From Salinicola aestuarinus (lineage in GTDB: Bacteria > Pseudomonadota > Gammaproteobacteria > Pseudomonadales > Halomonadaceae): 64,000 nt of DNA. Under the pieces are notes generated by a model that was given only the letters and a program-made list of their open reading frames with translations, was not told where the DNA came from and did not search any database. Where the stretch lies: the NCBI RefSeq assembly GCF_003206645.1, contig NZ_PZJP01000004.1:273952-337951 (forward strand), read 5' to 3'. This document shows, piece by piece, positions 51,165-60,291 of this stretch. Position 1 is the stretch's first letter; every line of letters begins with the position of its first letter. Made by a program: the position numbers and the translations under genes.

Positions 51165-52020
51165 GGTCGGCGCCGGGTAGCGCGACGTCGACATTGTCGA
51201 TCAGGCGAGTCGCTCCCAGGTAAACGGCAGCCAGTAGACGGGCGTGTGACGACGTTGCCGGTTCGAGAGCGCTGAGATCCGGCGCGCGAAGCTCGAGATA
51301 GTCGAGCGTGAGCCCCGCCTGAACCAGATCGGCGCGGGCTGCATCCAGCGCGTCGCGCGTGGGCTGGCCGGCAGTAATGGCCGTGGCTGCCCGCGCGAGC
51401 GCGCGAGGAAACGCGACCGCTCGCGCTCGTTCGGCCGGGGTCAGATAGCCGTTGCGGGAGGAGAGCGCCAGGCCGTCCGTCGCGCGGACGGTTGGCACGC
51501 CGACGATCTGGATCGGAAAGTGGAGGTCGGCCACCAGTTTGCGAATCACCGCGAGCTGCTGGTAGTCCTTCTCGCCGAAGCAGGCGATGTCCGGCTGGAC
51601 AAGATGAAACAGCAGCGATACGACGGTGGCGACACCGTCGAAGTGGCCGCGTCGGGCGCCGCCACAGAGCCCTTCGGACACTATCGGTACGTGAACCTGG
51701 CTCAGGTTCTCGAGCCCGCCGGGATAGAGCGTCTCCACACTCGGCACGAACAGCAGATCGCAGTGGCGTGCCGACAGTGCGCCCTGATCGTCCTTGAGGG
51801 TGCGCGGATAGCTGTCCAGGTCTTCGCCGGGGGCGAACTGTAGCGGGTTGACGAACAGCGTGGCGACGACGACGTCGGCCTGGGCGCGAGCCTCGTCCAC
51901 CAGGCGAAGATGGCCTTCGTGGAGGTTGCCCATGGTGGGTACCAGGGCGATACGCGCGCCGGCACGCCGGTGGGGGGACAGCGCATCGCGGAGTGTGGCG
52001 ATGTCGTGCACGGTCTGCAT
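51157..52020 (-). CDS. panC: Pantothenate synthetase
   Basis: Protein of 287 residues joining pantoate and beta-alanine. ATP-binding PTMGNLHEGHLRLVDEA (with the HxGH motif), FVNPLQFAPGEDLDSYPRT and the KMSKS-like ALSSRNGYL are present. Last base pairs overlap the GNAT gene. Confidence 0.97.
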   Translation of the reverse strand: MQTVHDIATLRDALSPHRRAGARIALVPTMGNLHEGHLRLVDEARAQADVVVATLFVNPLQFAPGEDLDSYPRTLKDDQGALSARHCDLLFVPSVETLYPGGLENLSQVHVPIVSEGLCGGARRGHFDGVATVVSLLFHLVQPDIACFGEKDYQQLAVIRKLVADLHFPIQIVGVPTVRATDGLALSSRNGYLTPAERARAVAFPRALARAATAITAGQPTRDALDAARADLVQAGLTLDYLELRAPDLSALEPATSSHARLLAAVYLGATRLIDNVDVALPGADHG

Positions 52021-52046
52021 CGAGCGATCTCCTCGGGGCGCAAGGG

Positions 52047-52838
52047 TTAGAAGCAGTGCTCGTCAGCGGGGAAGTGGCGTGCCTTCACCGCCTGGTCGTA
52101 ACGGTCGAAAGCCGCCTTGATGCTGTCGTGCCCTAGCAGGAAGTTTTTCACGAAGCGCGGCGAGTAGCCGCTGTTGAGCCCGAGCACGTCATGCATCACC
52201 AGAATCTGCCCGTCGACGTCGGGACCCGCGCCGATACCGATCACGGGTACGTCGACCGCCTCGCTAACGGCCTGGCCGAGGCCGCGGGGCACGCACTCGA
52301 GCAGGATCGCCGCGGCGCCCGCCTCGACCAGAAGCTGGGCGTCTTCGACGATCCGTCTTGCGTCGGCGTCGTCCTTGCCCTGGACCTTGAAGCCGCCCAG
52401 ACGGTTCACGCTTTGCGGTGCGAGGCCAAGATGGGCGCAAACCGGTACGCCACGACGGTCGAGCTCGCGAATGCCGTCCGCCATCCAGGCATCGCCTTCG
52501 ATCTTGATCAGCTCGGCGCCGGCACGCATCAGCACGGCGGCGTCACGAAGCAGCTGACCGGTATCGGCGTTGCTCATGAAGGGAAGATCGACCATCAGCA
52601 GACTGCGGCTGCGGCCACGCGATACGCAACGGGTGTGATAGGCAATGTCTTCGAGGGTGACCGGCAGGGTGCTCGTATGGCCCTGAAGCACCATGCCGAG
52701 AGAGTCGCCGACCAGCAGCACGTCGATACCTGCCTCGTCGGCGGCACGCGCCAGCGTCGCGTCGTAGGCGGTCAGGCAGCTAAAGGGTTCACCGCGGCCT
52801 TTGGCATCGCGCAGTGTCGTGAGCGTCACACGCTTCAT
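52047..52838 (-). CDS. panB: Ketopantoate hydroxymethyltransferase
   Basis: Protein of 263 residues. Conserved LTAYDATLARAADEAGIDVLLVGDSLGMV and FMSNADTGQLL, IKIEGDAWM and the glutamate-containing LLECVPRGLG. The start is ATG 52838 (family MKRVTLTTLRDAK); the frame extends 36 codons upstream without homology. First step of pantothenate synthesis, 26 bases before panC; panD is not here. Confidence 0.97.
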   Translation of the reverse strand: MKRVTLTTLRDAKGRGEPFSCLTAYDATLARAADEAGIDVLLVGDSLGMVLQGHTSTLPVTLEDIAYHTRCVSRGRSRSLLMVDLPFMSNADTGQLLRDAAVLMRAGAELIKIEGDAWMADGIRELDRRGVPVCAHLGLAPQSVNRLGGFKVQGKDDADARRIVEDAQLLVEAGAAAILLECVPRGLGQAVSEAVDVPVIGIGAGPDVDGQILVMHDVLGLNSGYSPRFVKNFLLGHDSIKAAFDRYDQAVKARHFPADEHCF

Positions 52839-52982
52839 GGGCTCTCTCTCGGTTGGCGTCTCCGGTGCGCTCGCGGGCAGGGGCGCGAAACGGACCGGAT
52901 GTCGGGTCAGAGCGGAGTGTAGTGGGTTGCCACCCTCGCGCAACACGACATTCGCGGTAGTGCGTGGCGGCAGCCCAACGGC

Positions 52983-53477
52983 TCACGGGGCGAGCCGATG
53001 TAGCGTCTGGTCGCATAGATGCTTCCGCCAGGCGGTAAGAGACGCGCCCGCCAAGGTGAGCGAGGGGGCGATCTCGGCGAGCGGTTCGATCACGAAGCGG
53101 CGATGGGGCATTTCCGGATGGGGAAGGGTGAGACGCGACGTCGACAGGTGAAGGTCGGCGTAGCAGAGCAGGTCGAGATCGAGGGTTCTTGGCCCCCAAT
53201 GACGTTGGCGAACGCGGCGATGGCGCTGCTCCAGTGCCTGAAGCTGATCGAGAAGTGCCAGCGGCGAGAGGCGGGTCGTCACCGCGGCTACCGCATTGAC
53301 GAAGTCGGGCTGATCCTGCGGCCCGATGGGCGCACTGCCGTATAGCGACGAGCGTGCGGTGACGCTGGTGAGCGGCAGCCGCGCCAGCGCCTCGAGCGCC
53401 CGGCGTACCTGATCGACCGGTCCGTCCAGATTGCTGCCGAGGCCGACGTAGGCGACGGCCTCATGGGCTGCCCTCAT
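52983..53477 (-). CDS. folK: 6-hydroxymethyl-7,8-dihydropterin pyrophosphokinase
   Basis: Protein of 164 residues; AYVGLGSNLDGPVDQVRRAL at the start and the signature RHWGPRTLDLDLLCYADLHL, LPHPEMPHRRFVIEPLAEIAP. It supplies the pterin substrate of FolP. 34 bases after pcnB, the E. coli and Pseudomonas arrangement. Confidence 0.97.
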   Translation of the reverse strand: MRAAHEAVAYVGLGSNLDGPVDQVRRALEALARLPLTSVTARSSLYGSAPIGPQDQPDFVNAVAAVTTRLSPLALLDQLQALEQRHRRVRQRHWGPRTLDLDLLCYADLHLSTSRLTLPHPEMPHRRFVIEPLAEIAPSLTLAGASLTAWRKHLCDQTLHRLAP

Positions 53478-53511
53478 CGCCTGCTACTCATCGAACGTCA
53501 CGCATCGAGTG

Positions 53512-54939
53512 TCACTCGTCGAGGGTCGGCGGTGCCGGGCGGTTGGCTGGACGCCGGCGCTTTCGCGGGCGCTTGCGCCGCGGTTTGCCGCTGCTGCCCG
53601 CGGGGTGCCCACCCCCATCGGCTTCGTTGATGAGCGCCTGCTGGCGAGGCTCGTCGGCATCCTGAAACTCCGTCCACCAGGCGCCCAATCCGCTTTCGAT
53701 CTCGCCTGCGGCTTCGCGCAGCAGCAGGAAGTCGTACGCCGCCCGAAAGCGCGGATTCTCTCGCGTCTGAAAGGCACGCCGGCCGCGACGCCGGGGCAGC
53801 TGCTGCTGCATGTCCCAGATCTCGCGCATCGGCATGCTGAAGCGCTTGGGGATCGACGTGTGCTGAAGCTGGCGCGCAATGACCTGCTGTGCGGCGGCCT
53901 GCTGTGCCGGGACGCCCGGCAGATCCTGCTCCTGGGCGATCTGCGTCCTTCTCTGATGGACGCACGGCCAAAGCAGTGCAGCAAAGAGGAACGCGGGCGT
54001 CACGGGACGATCGCGGGCGAGGCGGTCGTCGGTGTTGGCGAGCGCCTGTTCGATCAGGGCTTCTGCCCAGGGGAGCTCCGCCAGCGCTTCATCGCTTTCC
54101 GGGAAGAGCATGGCGTAGAGGCCGTGTTCGCGAAGCACGCGGAAGCTCTGGACCGCGTGGCCCGACAGGAAGAGCTTGAGCACCTCCTCGAAGAGGCGAG
54201 CCGGCGGGATCTGGAGCAGCAGCGGGGCGAGCTCGCGAATCGGCGCTTCGGTCGCCTCGGCCATCTCGAAATCGAGTTTCGCAGCGAAGCGGGCGGCGCG
54301 CAGCATACGCACCGGGTCTTCGCGATAGCGGGTCTCGGGGTCGCCGATCAGACGCAGAACGCGGGCTTCGATGTCCTCGAGACCGCCGGTCCAGTCGTAA
54401 ATCGAGAAGTCGGCCACGCTGTAGTAAAGCGCGTTGACGGTGAAGTCTCGGCGAATGGCGTCCTCTTCTACGCTGCCCCAGACGTTGTCGCGAAGTAGCA
54501 GCCCTTCGTCGGATTGCTGACTTTGGCTGACGTCCTGCTCTTCACCATGTCCGCCCCGAAAGGTCGTGACCTCGACCACTTCGCGGCCGAAGCGAACATG
54601 CACGATGCGAAAGCGACGGCCGATGATCCGCGAGTTGCGAAATAGCTGACGTACTTCGTCGGGCGTGGCGTTGGTGGCGACGTCGAAGTCCTTGGGGTGA
54701 CGGTCGAGCAGGGAGTCTCGAATGCAACCGCCGACCAGGTAGGCTTCAAATCCGGCGCCGTTGAGGCGATAGAGAACCTTGACCGCGTTTTCGCTGAGGT
54801 TGCGGCGGGATACGTTGTGCTCGTCGCGGGAGAGAACGATTTGCTGACGCGCGGGTACGTCGGACGTGGGCGATTGGCCGAAGAGAGTCTTCAAACGTTC
54901 ACCGGGACGTTGGAGAAAGCGGGAAAATCCTTTGAACAT
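53512..54939 (-). CDS. pcnB: Poly(A) polymerase I
   Basis: Protein of 475 residues that adds poly(A) tails to RNA and promotes decay. The nucleotidyltransferase core reads AYLVGGCIRDSLLDRHPKDFDVATNA, with the GG and DxD residues. The C-terminus is very basic (RKRPRKRRRPANRP), as usual. I start at ATG 54939 (MFKGFSRFLQRPGERL); the open frame runs back into the upstream RNA gene and is unsupported there. Confidence 0.96.
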   Translation of the reverse strand: MFKGFSRFLQRPGERLKTLFGQSPTSDVPARQQIVLSRDEHNVSRRNLSENAVKVLYRLNGAGFEAYLVGGCIRDSLLDRHPKDFDVATNATPDEVRQLFRNSRIIGRRFRIVHVRFGREVVEVTTFRGGHGEEQDVSQSQQSDEGLLLRDNVWGSVEEDAIRRDFTVNALYYSVADFSIYDWTGGLEDIEARVLRLIGDPETRYREDPVRMLRAARFAAKLDFEMAEATEAPIRELAPLLLQIPPARLFEEVLKLFLSGHAVQSFRVLREHGLYAMLFPESDEALAELPWAEALIEQALANTDDRLARDRPVTPAFLFAALLWPCVHQRRTQIAQEQDLPGVPAQQAAAQQVIARQLQHTSIPKRFSMPMREIWDMQQQLPRRRGRRAFQTRENPRFRAAYDFLLLREAAGEIESGLGAWWTEFQDADEPRQQALINEADGGGHPAGSSGKPRRKRPRKRRRPANRPAPPTLDE

Positions 54940-55112
54940 GCGGCGAATTCGACTCGCAGAATAGCAAAACCCCAGTGTAGCGGAGCCCCGATACCTTGCA
55001 AAGCGACTCCCTATCTGTGGGCGTGTGAGGGCGGTGCCATGTGAGGAGGTCACAACGACCGGCGTGAGGTATCCGCACCGGCGATCGACGTCGACAGCAA
55101 GACGTCGACAGG

Positions 55113-55557
55113 AAAAAGGGGCCCGAAGGCCCCTTGATAAGAGATGCGTTGCAACGTTGTGCTGCAGTTTTTTGTTCGTGATGGCGCATCGCCTTGAATA
55201 CGCATCACAGTCGTCACGCGCAAAGACGACCACCTCGTATTCAAAACAATCTTCCAACCACGACAGGCAGTGCCTTCTCCCGCGTTTTATTGTTGTTGCG
55301 GGTAGTCTTCCTTCCTCGAAGATTGTTGTTGTTATACCTCGACAGGGAAGAACGTCGCGTCCTGATTGGTAACCGACTCTCGAGCGTTGTCATTGTTGTT
55401 CGCTCGTGGAGGCGTCGATGGCTTTGGCATTGTTGTTGCCTCGCGCCCCCCGGAGTCATTACAAGGTGCCGTTGTTATTGTTGGTCGCACCTTGGCAAAA
55501 CCGACCGCAGCCTTTGTTGTTATTGGGAAGGCGGTCGCCAGCCTGTTGTTTTTCTTG
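55113..55557 (-). ncRNA. crcZ: CrcZ-like Hfq/Crc-sequestering small RNA
   Basis: About 445 bases (P. aeruginosa CrcZ is about 407) without a protein gene. The minus strand holds seven AANAANAA motifs, the A-rich sites bound by Hfq with Crc: positions 55287-55297, 55323-55333, 55393-55400, 55430-55437, 55472-55482, 55514-55524 and 55546-55556. Four lie in loops of stems (CCCGC/GCGGG, CGAGCG/CGCTCG, CAAGGTGC/GCACCTTG, GACCGC/GCGGTC). A sigma54 promoter lies just upstream, and the RNA ends at GGGGCC-TTCG-GGCCCC plus five T. The place upstream of pcnB is the crcZ place in Pseudomonas. There the RNA relieves carbon catabolite repression. The 5' end is estimated from the promoter. Confidence 0.85.
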
Positions 55558-55567
55558 TCAATTAGGG

Positions 55568-55583
55568 TGCACTGACCGTGCCA
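55568..55583 (-). promoter_or_regulatory. Sigma54 (RpoN) promoter of crcZ
   Basis: TGGCACGGTCAGTGCA on the minus strand: GG and GC spaced by exactly ten bases, with a perfect TGGCAC -24 element and one mismatch in the -12 element. Expected start of transcription is near 55557. In Pseudomonas this promoter is activated by CbrB. Confidence 0.85.
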
Positions 55584-55910
55584 TTTTCAGAGAAAGCATT
55601 GGAATACAGCGTCTTATGGATTCATCCAACGCGCGGCCGTGTGTGAGGCCCTGCCGGCGATGGCTTGGTGAACCATTACGGGGCATTTTTGAACCCCGAT
55701 GCCTGATAGTGGTGCGCCGACAGTGACAGTGGCGACAGGTTGCCGGAAAACCGCCGCGTTTTCGCTTAGACCATAGTCTTCAGCACTCGGGCGGTGCTCC
55801 GCACACCCGGCGGGGTCGCCTTGGGAGCGCGGCGTGACGGGGCGTAGCGCTGGTATTTCCGTGGGGACGCGAAATGGGGGGGCGCGCAGGGGCGTCAGCC
55901 GCCAGGCCGG
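55584..55910. other. crcZ upstream region, no gene seen
   Basis: These 327 bases between the sigma54 promoter and gluQ should hold the enhancer sites for the activator. I see no coding gene and no clear TGTTAC-type CbrB palindrome. A small CGGGG / CCCCG inverted repeat lies near 55679-55698. The cbrA-cbrB genes that stand here in Pseudomonas are absent. Confidence 0.6.
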
Positions 55911-56798
55911 TCAGTGGTCCGCGGCGCGTATCGGGGCCGTCGCCAGTGTCGTCGGGGTCCAGCGTGCCACGGCCTCGCATAGCTGCGTGTCGATATCGGC
56001 AGTGGGTCCGCCGTGAGGTCGGTCGACCCCCGGCTCGAGCAGGGCCAGTGCCCGCGGCAACCACTCGCGTGCCGTTTCGGCGTCGTCCGGAATGGGGGCG
56101 GCCAGATTTTGCTTGGAGAGTTTCTGGCCGTCGTCACCCATGACGAGCGGCAAGTGCAGATAGCGCGGCTCGGGGTAGCCGAGGGCATCCTGTAGCTGTC
56201 GCTGCCAGGGGGTGTTGTCGAGGAGGTCGGCGCCGCGGACGACGTCCGTGATGCCCTGGTCGGCATCGTCGACGACCACCGCGAGCTGGTACGCCCACAG
56301 TCCTTCCTTGCGCTTGAGCACGACATCGCCCTGCGCGGTGGGATCGAGGCGCTGTTCGCCGAAGAGACGGTCGTGCCAAATGATCGGCCGGCTGCCGCGG
56401 TCGGTGCGAAGCCGCCACGCCGGTGAACGCTCGGGATGACGTGGTGCTTCTCGGCACCAGCCGGGGTAGTGCGCGTGCCCCTGCCACTCGCGTCGGGAAC
56501 AGCCGCAGGGATAGGCCATGCCGCGAGCGGCGAGGTGATCCAGCGCGGTCTGGTAAGCGGTGTCTCGGTCGCGCTGATGGCGGACCTCGCCGTCCCAGGT
56601 GAGGCCAAAGGCTTCCAGTTGTCGACGGATGGTGTCGGCGGCGCCGGCCGGGCAGCGCGGCGGGTCGATATCCTCGATGCGTAGCAGCCACTGCCCACCG
56701 GCCGCGCGGGCATCCAGCCAGCTACCCAGCGCTGCCACCAGTGAGCCGAGGTGCAGCGGCCCCGAGGGGGTGGGGGCAAAACGGCCGATGTAGGTCAT
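55911..56798 (-). CDS. gluQ: Glutamyl-Q tRNA(Asp) synthetase
   Basis: Protein of 295 residues, a truncated GluRS-like enzyme lacking the anticodon domain. It attaches Glu to queuosine of tRNA-Asp. Visible are GRFAPTPSGPLHLGSLVAAL (HIGH-type), a zinc-site CGCSRREW, and KMSKS-like QKLSKQN. Start at ATG 56798; the longer frame lacks homology. Next to dksA, as in E. coli and Pseudomonas. Confidence 0.95.
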   Translation of the reverse strand: MTYIGRFAPTPSGPLHLGSLVAALGSWLDARAAGGQWLLRIEDIDPPRCPAGAADTIRRQLEAFGLTWDGEVRHQRDRDTAYQTALDHLAARGMAYPCGCSRREWQGHAHYPGWCREAPRHPERSPAWRLRTDRGSRPIIWHDRLFGEQRLDPTAQGDVVLKRKEGLWAYQLAVVVDDADQGITDVVRGADLLDNTPWQRQLQDALGYPEPRYLHLPLVMGDDGQKLSKQNLAAPIPDDAETAREWLPRALALLEPGVDRPHGGPTADIDTQLCEAVARWTPTTLATAPIRAADH

Positions 56799-56838
56799 GT
56801 CGGCTCCCGGTAAAAGTGGGCGCGCCATCAAACGCAAA

Positions 56839-56860
56839 GCGGGCACCCTGGGGTGCCCGC
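56839..56860 (-). terminator. Hairpin between dksA and gluQ
   Basis: GCGGGCACCC / GGGTGCCCGC, 2-base centre, followed on the minus strand by a poor CTTTGCGTTTG tail. Probably a partial terminator of dksA that lets some transcripts reach gluQ. Confidence 0.6.
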
Positions 56861-56957
56861 TGGCGTGTTCGTGTCCGTCTGAAGGCCGTTCGGTTGGTGC
56901 AGCAGCGCGGCTCGGCCGGCCGCCTCGCCCGATCTGTCGCCGAACGGGGTGGCGGGA

Positions 56958-57395
56958 TCAGCCCCCGAGCTGCTTCTCTTTGAGCTCTGCCAGCGTCTTG
57001 CAGTCGACGCAGAGCGTGGCCGTGGGGCGGGCTTCCAGCCGGCGGATGCCGATCTCGACGCCGCAGGCCTCGCAGAACCCGTAGTCGTCTTCGTCGATCT
57101 TCTCGATGGTTTCGTTGATCTTCTTGAGCAGCTTGCGTTCGCGGTCACGCGTGCGCAGTTCCAGGCTGAATCCCTCTTCCTGCGTTGCGCGGTCGGCGGG
57201 GTCGGCGTAGTTATTGGCCTCTTCCTGCAGATGGCGAACCGTGCGATCGACCTCTTCCATTAGATCCTGTTTCCAGCCCAGCAGGATCTCCCGGAAGTGC
57301 GCAAGCTGCCTGTCATTCATATACTCTTCACCCGCCGCCGGCTCATAGGGGGTGAAGACTTTGGGCGCTTCCGTTTTCTTTTCTGCTACTGGCAT
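56958..57395 (-). CDS. dksA: RNA polymerase-binding transcription factor DksA
   Basis: Protein of 145 residues (E. coli 151). A coiled coil with the tip acidic residues (NNYADPADRATQEEG) enters the polymerase secondary channel; a four-cysteine zinc finger (CEACG ... CVDCK) follows. It works with ppGpp in the stringent response. Confidence 0.98.
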   Translation of the reverse strand: MPVAEKKTEAPKVFTPYEPAAGEEYMNDRQLAHFREILLGWKQDLMEEVDRTVRHLQEEANNYADPADRATQEEGFSLELRTRDRERKLLKKINETIEKIDEDDYGFCEACGVEIGIRRLEARPTATLCVDCKTLAELKEKQLGG

Positions 57396-57676
57396 GGGGC
57401 TGCCTCGTTACGCAAGTGACTTGGGCCGAGGATCGACCGTGGACAGCGTGAGCCGCTGCCCGAAGCCCTGCTTATTTAGCGAAAAAGTGTCTCCATTGCA
57501 ACCGAACGGTGGCTTTATTTTTCCCATAACTCGATTGCGTGAGTGTCCATCGTTTTCTGTGCTGAGCGGCCTTCCGCGTCGACGCCTGGGCGATCGACGA
57601 TCCCCAGGAAGGCGCTTCATGGCGTGCAATCTGTCCCCGCATCCGCCCGGCGCTTGCCCGGCCCAGCAGGTATGAC

Positions 57677-58420
57677 ATGAGCGATCACCTCGTGGCCGGT
57701 ACGCTGCGGCGACGTTACAAGCGATTCCTGGCCGATGTCGTGCTCGATGATGGACGGGAGGTCGTGGCGCACTGCCCCAATACCGGCTCCATGCGTGCCG
57801 TCAATGTCCCCGGTTGCCGTGTCTGGCTATCACCGAGTACCAACCCGGCACGCAAACTCGCCTGGACCTGGGAGCTGATCGAGCTCCCGGACGGGCGCGG
57901 CGGTATCGACTGGGTGTCAGTGCACACCGGGCGTACGAATGCGCTGGTCGAGGACGCGCTGCACGCGGGCGCGATCCCTGAGCTTGCCGGGTTCACCGCG
58001 CTCAAGCGGGAGGCGAGCGTCGCCGGGTCGCGGCTGGACTTTCGCCTCGAGGCTGGCGGTGCGCCGGCCACCTACGTCGAGGTGAAGCAGGTCACACTCA
58101 AGGAGAGCGACGGCCACGGCTATTTCCCCGACGCGGTGAGCGAGCGCGGGCGTCGCCATCTGGAGGCGCTCGCGGCGCTGGTGGCGCAGGGGCATCGGGG
58201 GGTGCTGCTGTTCTGCGCGGCGCATACCGGGATTGCAGACGTCGCCCCGGCGGCGCATCGCGACCCCGCCTATGCGCGCACGCTGACGGCGGTCGCCGAA
58301 CGCGGCGTGGAGATTCTCGCCTACGGCTGCCGTCGGCTCGGCTCTACGGCGGCGCCGACGGGGCTGGTGATCGATCGCCGGCTGCCGGTCGATCTTGCCC
58401 GGCGCTGGGTGGGCGAGTGA
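57677..58420 (+). CDS. sfsA: SfsA family protein (DNA-binding/sugar fermentation stimulation)
   Basis: Protein of 247 residues with the usual RRYKRFLADVVLDDGREVVAHCPNTGSM start, LPDGRGGIDWVSVHTGRTNALVEDAL and YVEVKQVTLKE, FPDAVSERGRRHLEAL. The latter resembles a PD-(D/E)XK nuclease-like core. Role remains unclear. Divergent from dksA, as in E. coli. Confidence 0.93.
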   Translation: MSDHLVAGTLRRRYKRFLADVVLDDGREVVAHCPNTGSMRAVNVPGCRVWLSPSTNPARKLAWTWELIELPDGRGGIDWVSVHTGRTNALVEDALHAGAIPELAGFTALKREASVAGSRLDFRLEAGGAPATYVEVKQVTLKESDGHGYFPDAVSERGRRHLEALAALVAQGHRGVLLFCAAHTGIADVAPAAHRDPAYARTLTAVAERGVEILAYGCRRLGSTAAPTGLVIDRRLPVDLARRWVGE

Positions 58421-58446
58421 CCCCGATGGCAACGCCGTGGCGCGAT

Positions 58447-59043
58447 TCAGATGCCGCGGCGAACGCGAAAGATCGCGGTCTCACCGAAGAGGTTGGGCCA
58501 GCGCCTGGAGCTCCAGTGCCCCTCGTGATTGGCGCTGCCGACGGCCTCGTCGACGATGGTCACGCCCTTCTGTCGGCAGAGGCCGGCGAAATCCTTGAAC
58601 GTCGAGAGGTGGATGTTGGGCGTGTCGTACCAGGCGTGTGGCAGCGAACGCGAGACCGGCATCCGCCCGCGCAGCGACAGGTGCAGCCGGTGCTTCCAGT
58701 AGGCGAAGTTGGGGAAGGCGATGATGCACTCGGGGGCGACCCGCAGCATCTCGTCGAGCATGATGTCGGGGCGGCGTAGTGCCTGCAGTGCCTGGGTCAT
58801 GATCACCAGATCGCAGGCGTCGTCGTCGAAGTTGCCGAGGCCGTCGTCGAGGTTCTGCTCCAGCACGCTCACGCCTTGGCGCAGGCAGCTGGCGATACCG
58901 TCAGGATCGATCTCCAGCCCGTAGCCGGTCACCTGCTTGTCGCGGGCCAGTGCTGCCAGCAGGGTGCCGTCACCGCAGCCGAGGTCGAGCACGTGGGTGT
59001 CCGGGGCAATCCAGTCGTAGATCAGTTCGAGGTCGGCGCGCAT
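58447..59043 (-). CDS. metW: Methionine biosynthesis protein MetW
   Basis: Protein of 198 residues with methyltransferase-like SAM site THVLDLGCGDGTLLAAL. It is the obligate neighbour of metX in proteobacteria and is needed for methionine synthesis with it. The start codon overlaps the metX stop by one base. Confidence 0.96.
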   Translation of the reverse strand: MRADLELIYDWIAPDTHVLDLGCGDGTLLAALARDKQVTGYGLEIDPDGIASCLRQGVSVLEQNLDDGLGNFDDDACDLVIMTQALQALRRPDIMLDEMLRVAPECIIAFPNFAYWKHRLHLSLRGRMPVSRSLPHAWYDTPNIHLSTFKDFAGLCRQKGVTIVDEAVGSANHEGHWSSRRWPNLFGETAIFRVRRGI

Positions 59044-60218
59044 CAGCGTGTTGCTCCCTTCTGGCGGTGGCCACGCTCGAGGTCGCCGTCGATACGCTGC
59101 ATGAAGCTCGAGAAGACCGACTCGTACTGCTCGTTGGGCAGCAGGAAGGCGTCATGGCCGTGAGACGAGTCGACGTTGACGTAACTCACCCGCTTGCCGG
59201 CACGCACCAGTGCCGTGACCAGTTCCTGTGAGCGGGCCGGGGCGAAGCGCCAGTCGGTGGTGAAGCTGATCACCAGATAGGGGCACTCGACCGGCGCCAG
59301 CGCCGCGGCCAGATCGCCGCCGTGCTCGCCGGCGGGATCGAAATAGTCCAGCGCCTTGGTCATCAGCAGGTAGGTATTGGCGTCGAAGCTCGTCGAGAAG
59401 GTGTCGCCCTGGTGACGCAGGTAGGACTCGACCTGAAACTCGACGTCGTAGCCGAAATTGAGCTGATCACTGCGAAGATCGCGACCGAAGCGTGACCCCA
59501 TCGAGTGCTCCGAGAGGTAGGTGATGTGCCCGATCATGCGTGCGAGCTTGAGCCCGAGCTTGGGGATCGCCTCGCGCTCGGCGTACCAGCCGACGAAGAA
59601 GTCCGGGTCGGAACGGATCGCTTGCCGGGCGACTTCGTTGAAGGCGATGTTCTGCGCCGACAGTCGGGGGGTGGCCGCAATGGTCGCCACGTTGGCGACC
59701 CGTTCGGGATAGGCGATCGACCACTGCATCGCCTGCATGCCGCCGAGACTGCCGCCGACCACGGCGGCGAAGCGTTCGATGCCCAGACGATCGGCGAGCC
59801 GTGCCTGGCTGTGGACCCAGTCCGCCACCGTCATCACCGGAAAGGTGGGACCCCACGGGTGGCCGGTCGCCGGATTCACGCTCGCGGGTCCCGTGCTGCC
59901 GTGGCAGCCGCCGAGATTGTTGAGCGAGATCACGAAGAAGCGGTTGGTATCGATCGCCTTGCCCGGGCCGATGTAGGCGTCCCACCAGCCGGGCTTGCGA
60001 TCCGTGGCGCTGTGATAGCCGGCGGCGTGGTGGTGGCCCGACAGCGCATGGCAAATGAGCACGGCGTTGCTGCGCTCGGCGTTAAGCGTGCCGTAGGTCT
60101 CGAAGACCAGCTCGAAACGCTCGAGTGTCTTGCCGCAGGCCAGCGCCAGCGGCGACTCGAAGGTCGCTGTCTGGGGGGTGACTAGGCCGACCGAGTCGGA
60201 CGGGAACGAGGCTGACAT
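59043..60218 (-). CDS. metX: Homoserine O-acyltransferase MetX
   Basis: Protein of 391 residues, alpha/beta hydrolase. Nucleophile Ser 157 in [15 protein letters not shown], Asp in FTTDWRFAP and His in [11 protein letters not shown]. Pairing with metW in gammaproteobacteria usually goes with succinyl-CoA specificity, but the residues deciding acetyl versus succinyl were not checked here. Confidence 0.96.
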   Translation of the reverse strand: MSASFPSDSVGLVTPQTATFESPLALACGKTLERFELVFETYGTLNAERSNAVLICHALSGHHHAAGYHSATDRKPGWWDAYIGPGKAIDTNRFFVISLNNLGGCHGSTGPASVNPATGHPWGPTFPVMTVADWVHSQARLADRLGIERFAAVVGGSLGGMQAMQWSIAYPERVANVATIAATPRLSAQNIAFNEVARQAIRSDPDFFVGWYAEREAIPKLGLKLARMIGHITYLSEHSMGSRFGRDLRSDQLNFGYDVEFQVESYLRHQGDTFSTSFDANTYLLMTKALDYFDPAGEHGGDLAAALAPVECPYLVISFTTDWRFAPARSQELVTALVRAGKRVSYVNVDSSHGHDAFLLPNEQYESVFSSFMQRIDGDLERGHRQKGATR

Positions 60219-60291
60219 GAAACTCGCGATTCTCCAGATTCAGCGGGGGCCGGCGACGCCTGCAGCGACCGCCGGCGGCAGAGTGAACGCG

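Noticed and set aside
54940..55257. N-terminal extension of pcnB to 55257
   Set aside because: It would run through the CrcZ terminator and shows no similarity to poly(A) polymerases; ATG 54939 matches the family.
55287..55556. GTTGTT runs as a microsatellite or CRISPR-like array
   Set aside because: Units are unevenly spaced, spacers form hairpins, and a sigma54 promoter and terminator frame them; an Hfq-binding RNA explains it better.
55025..55730. Several short plus-strand open frames rich in Leu/Val/Cys over the GTTGTT repeats
   Set aside because: They arise from the T-rich complement of the CrcZ-like RNA motifs; no start signals or homology.
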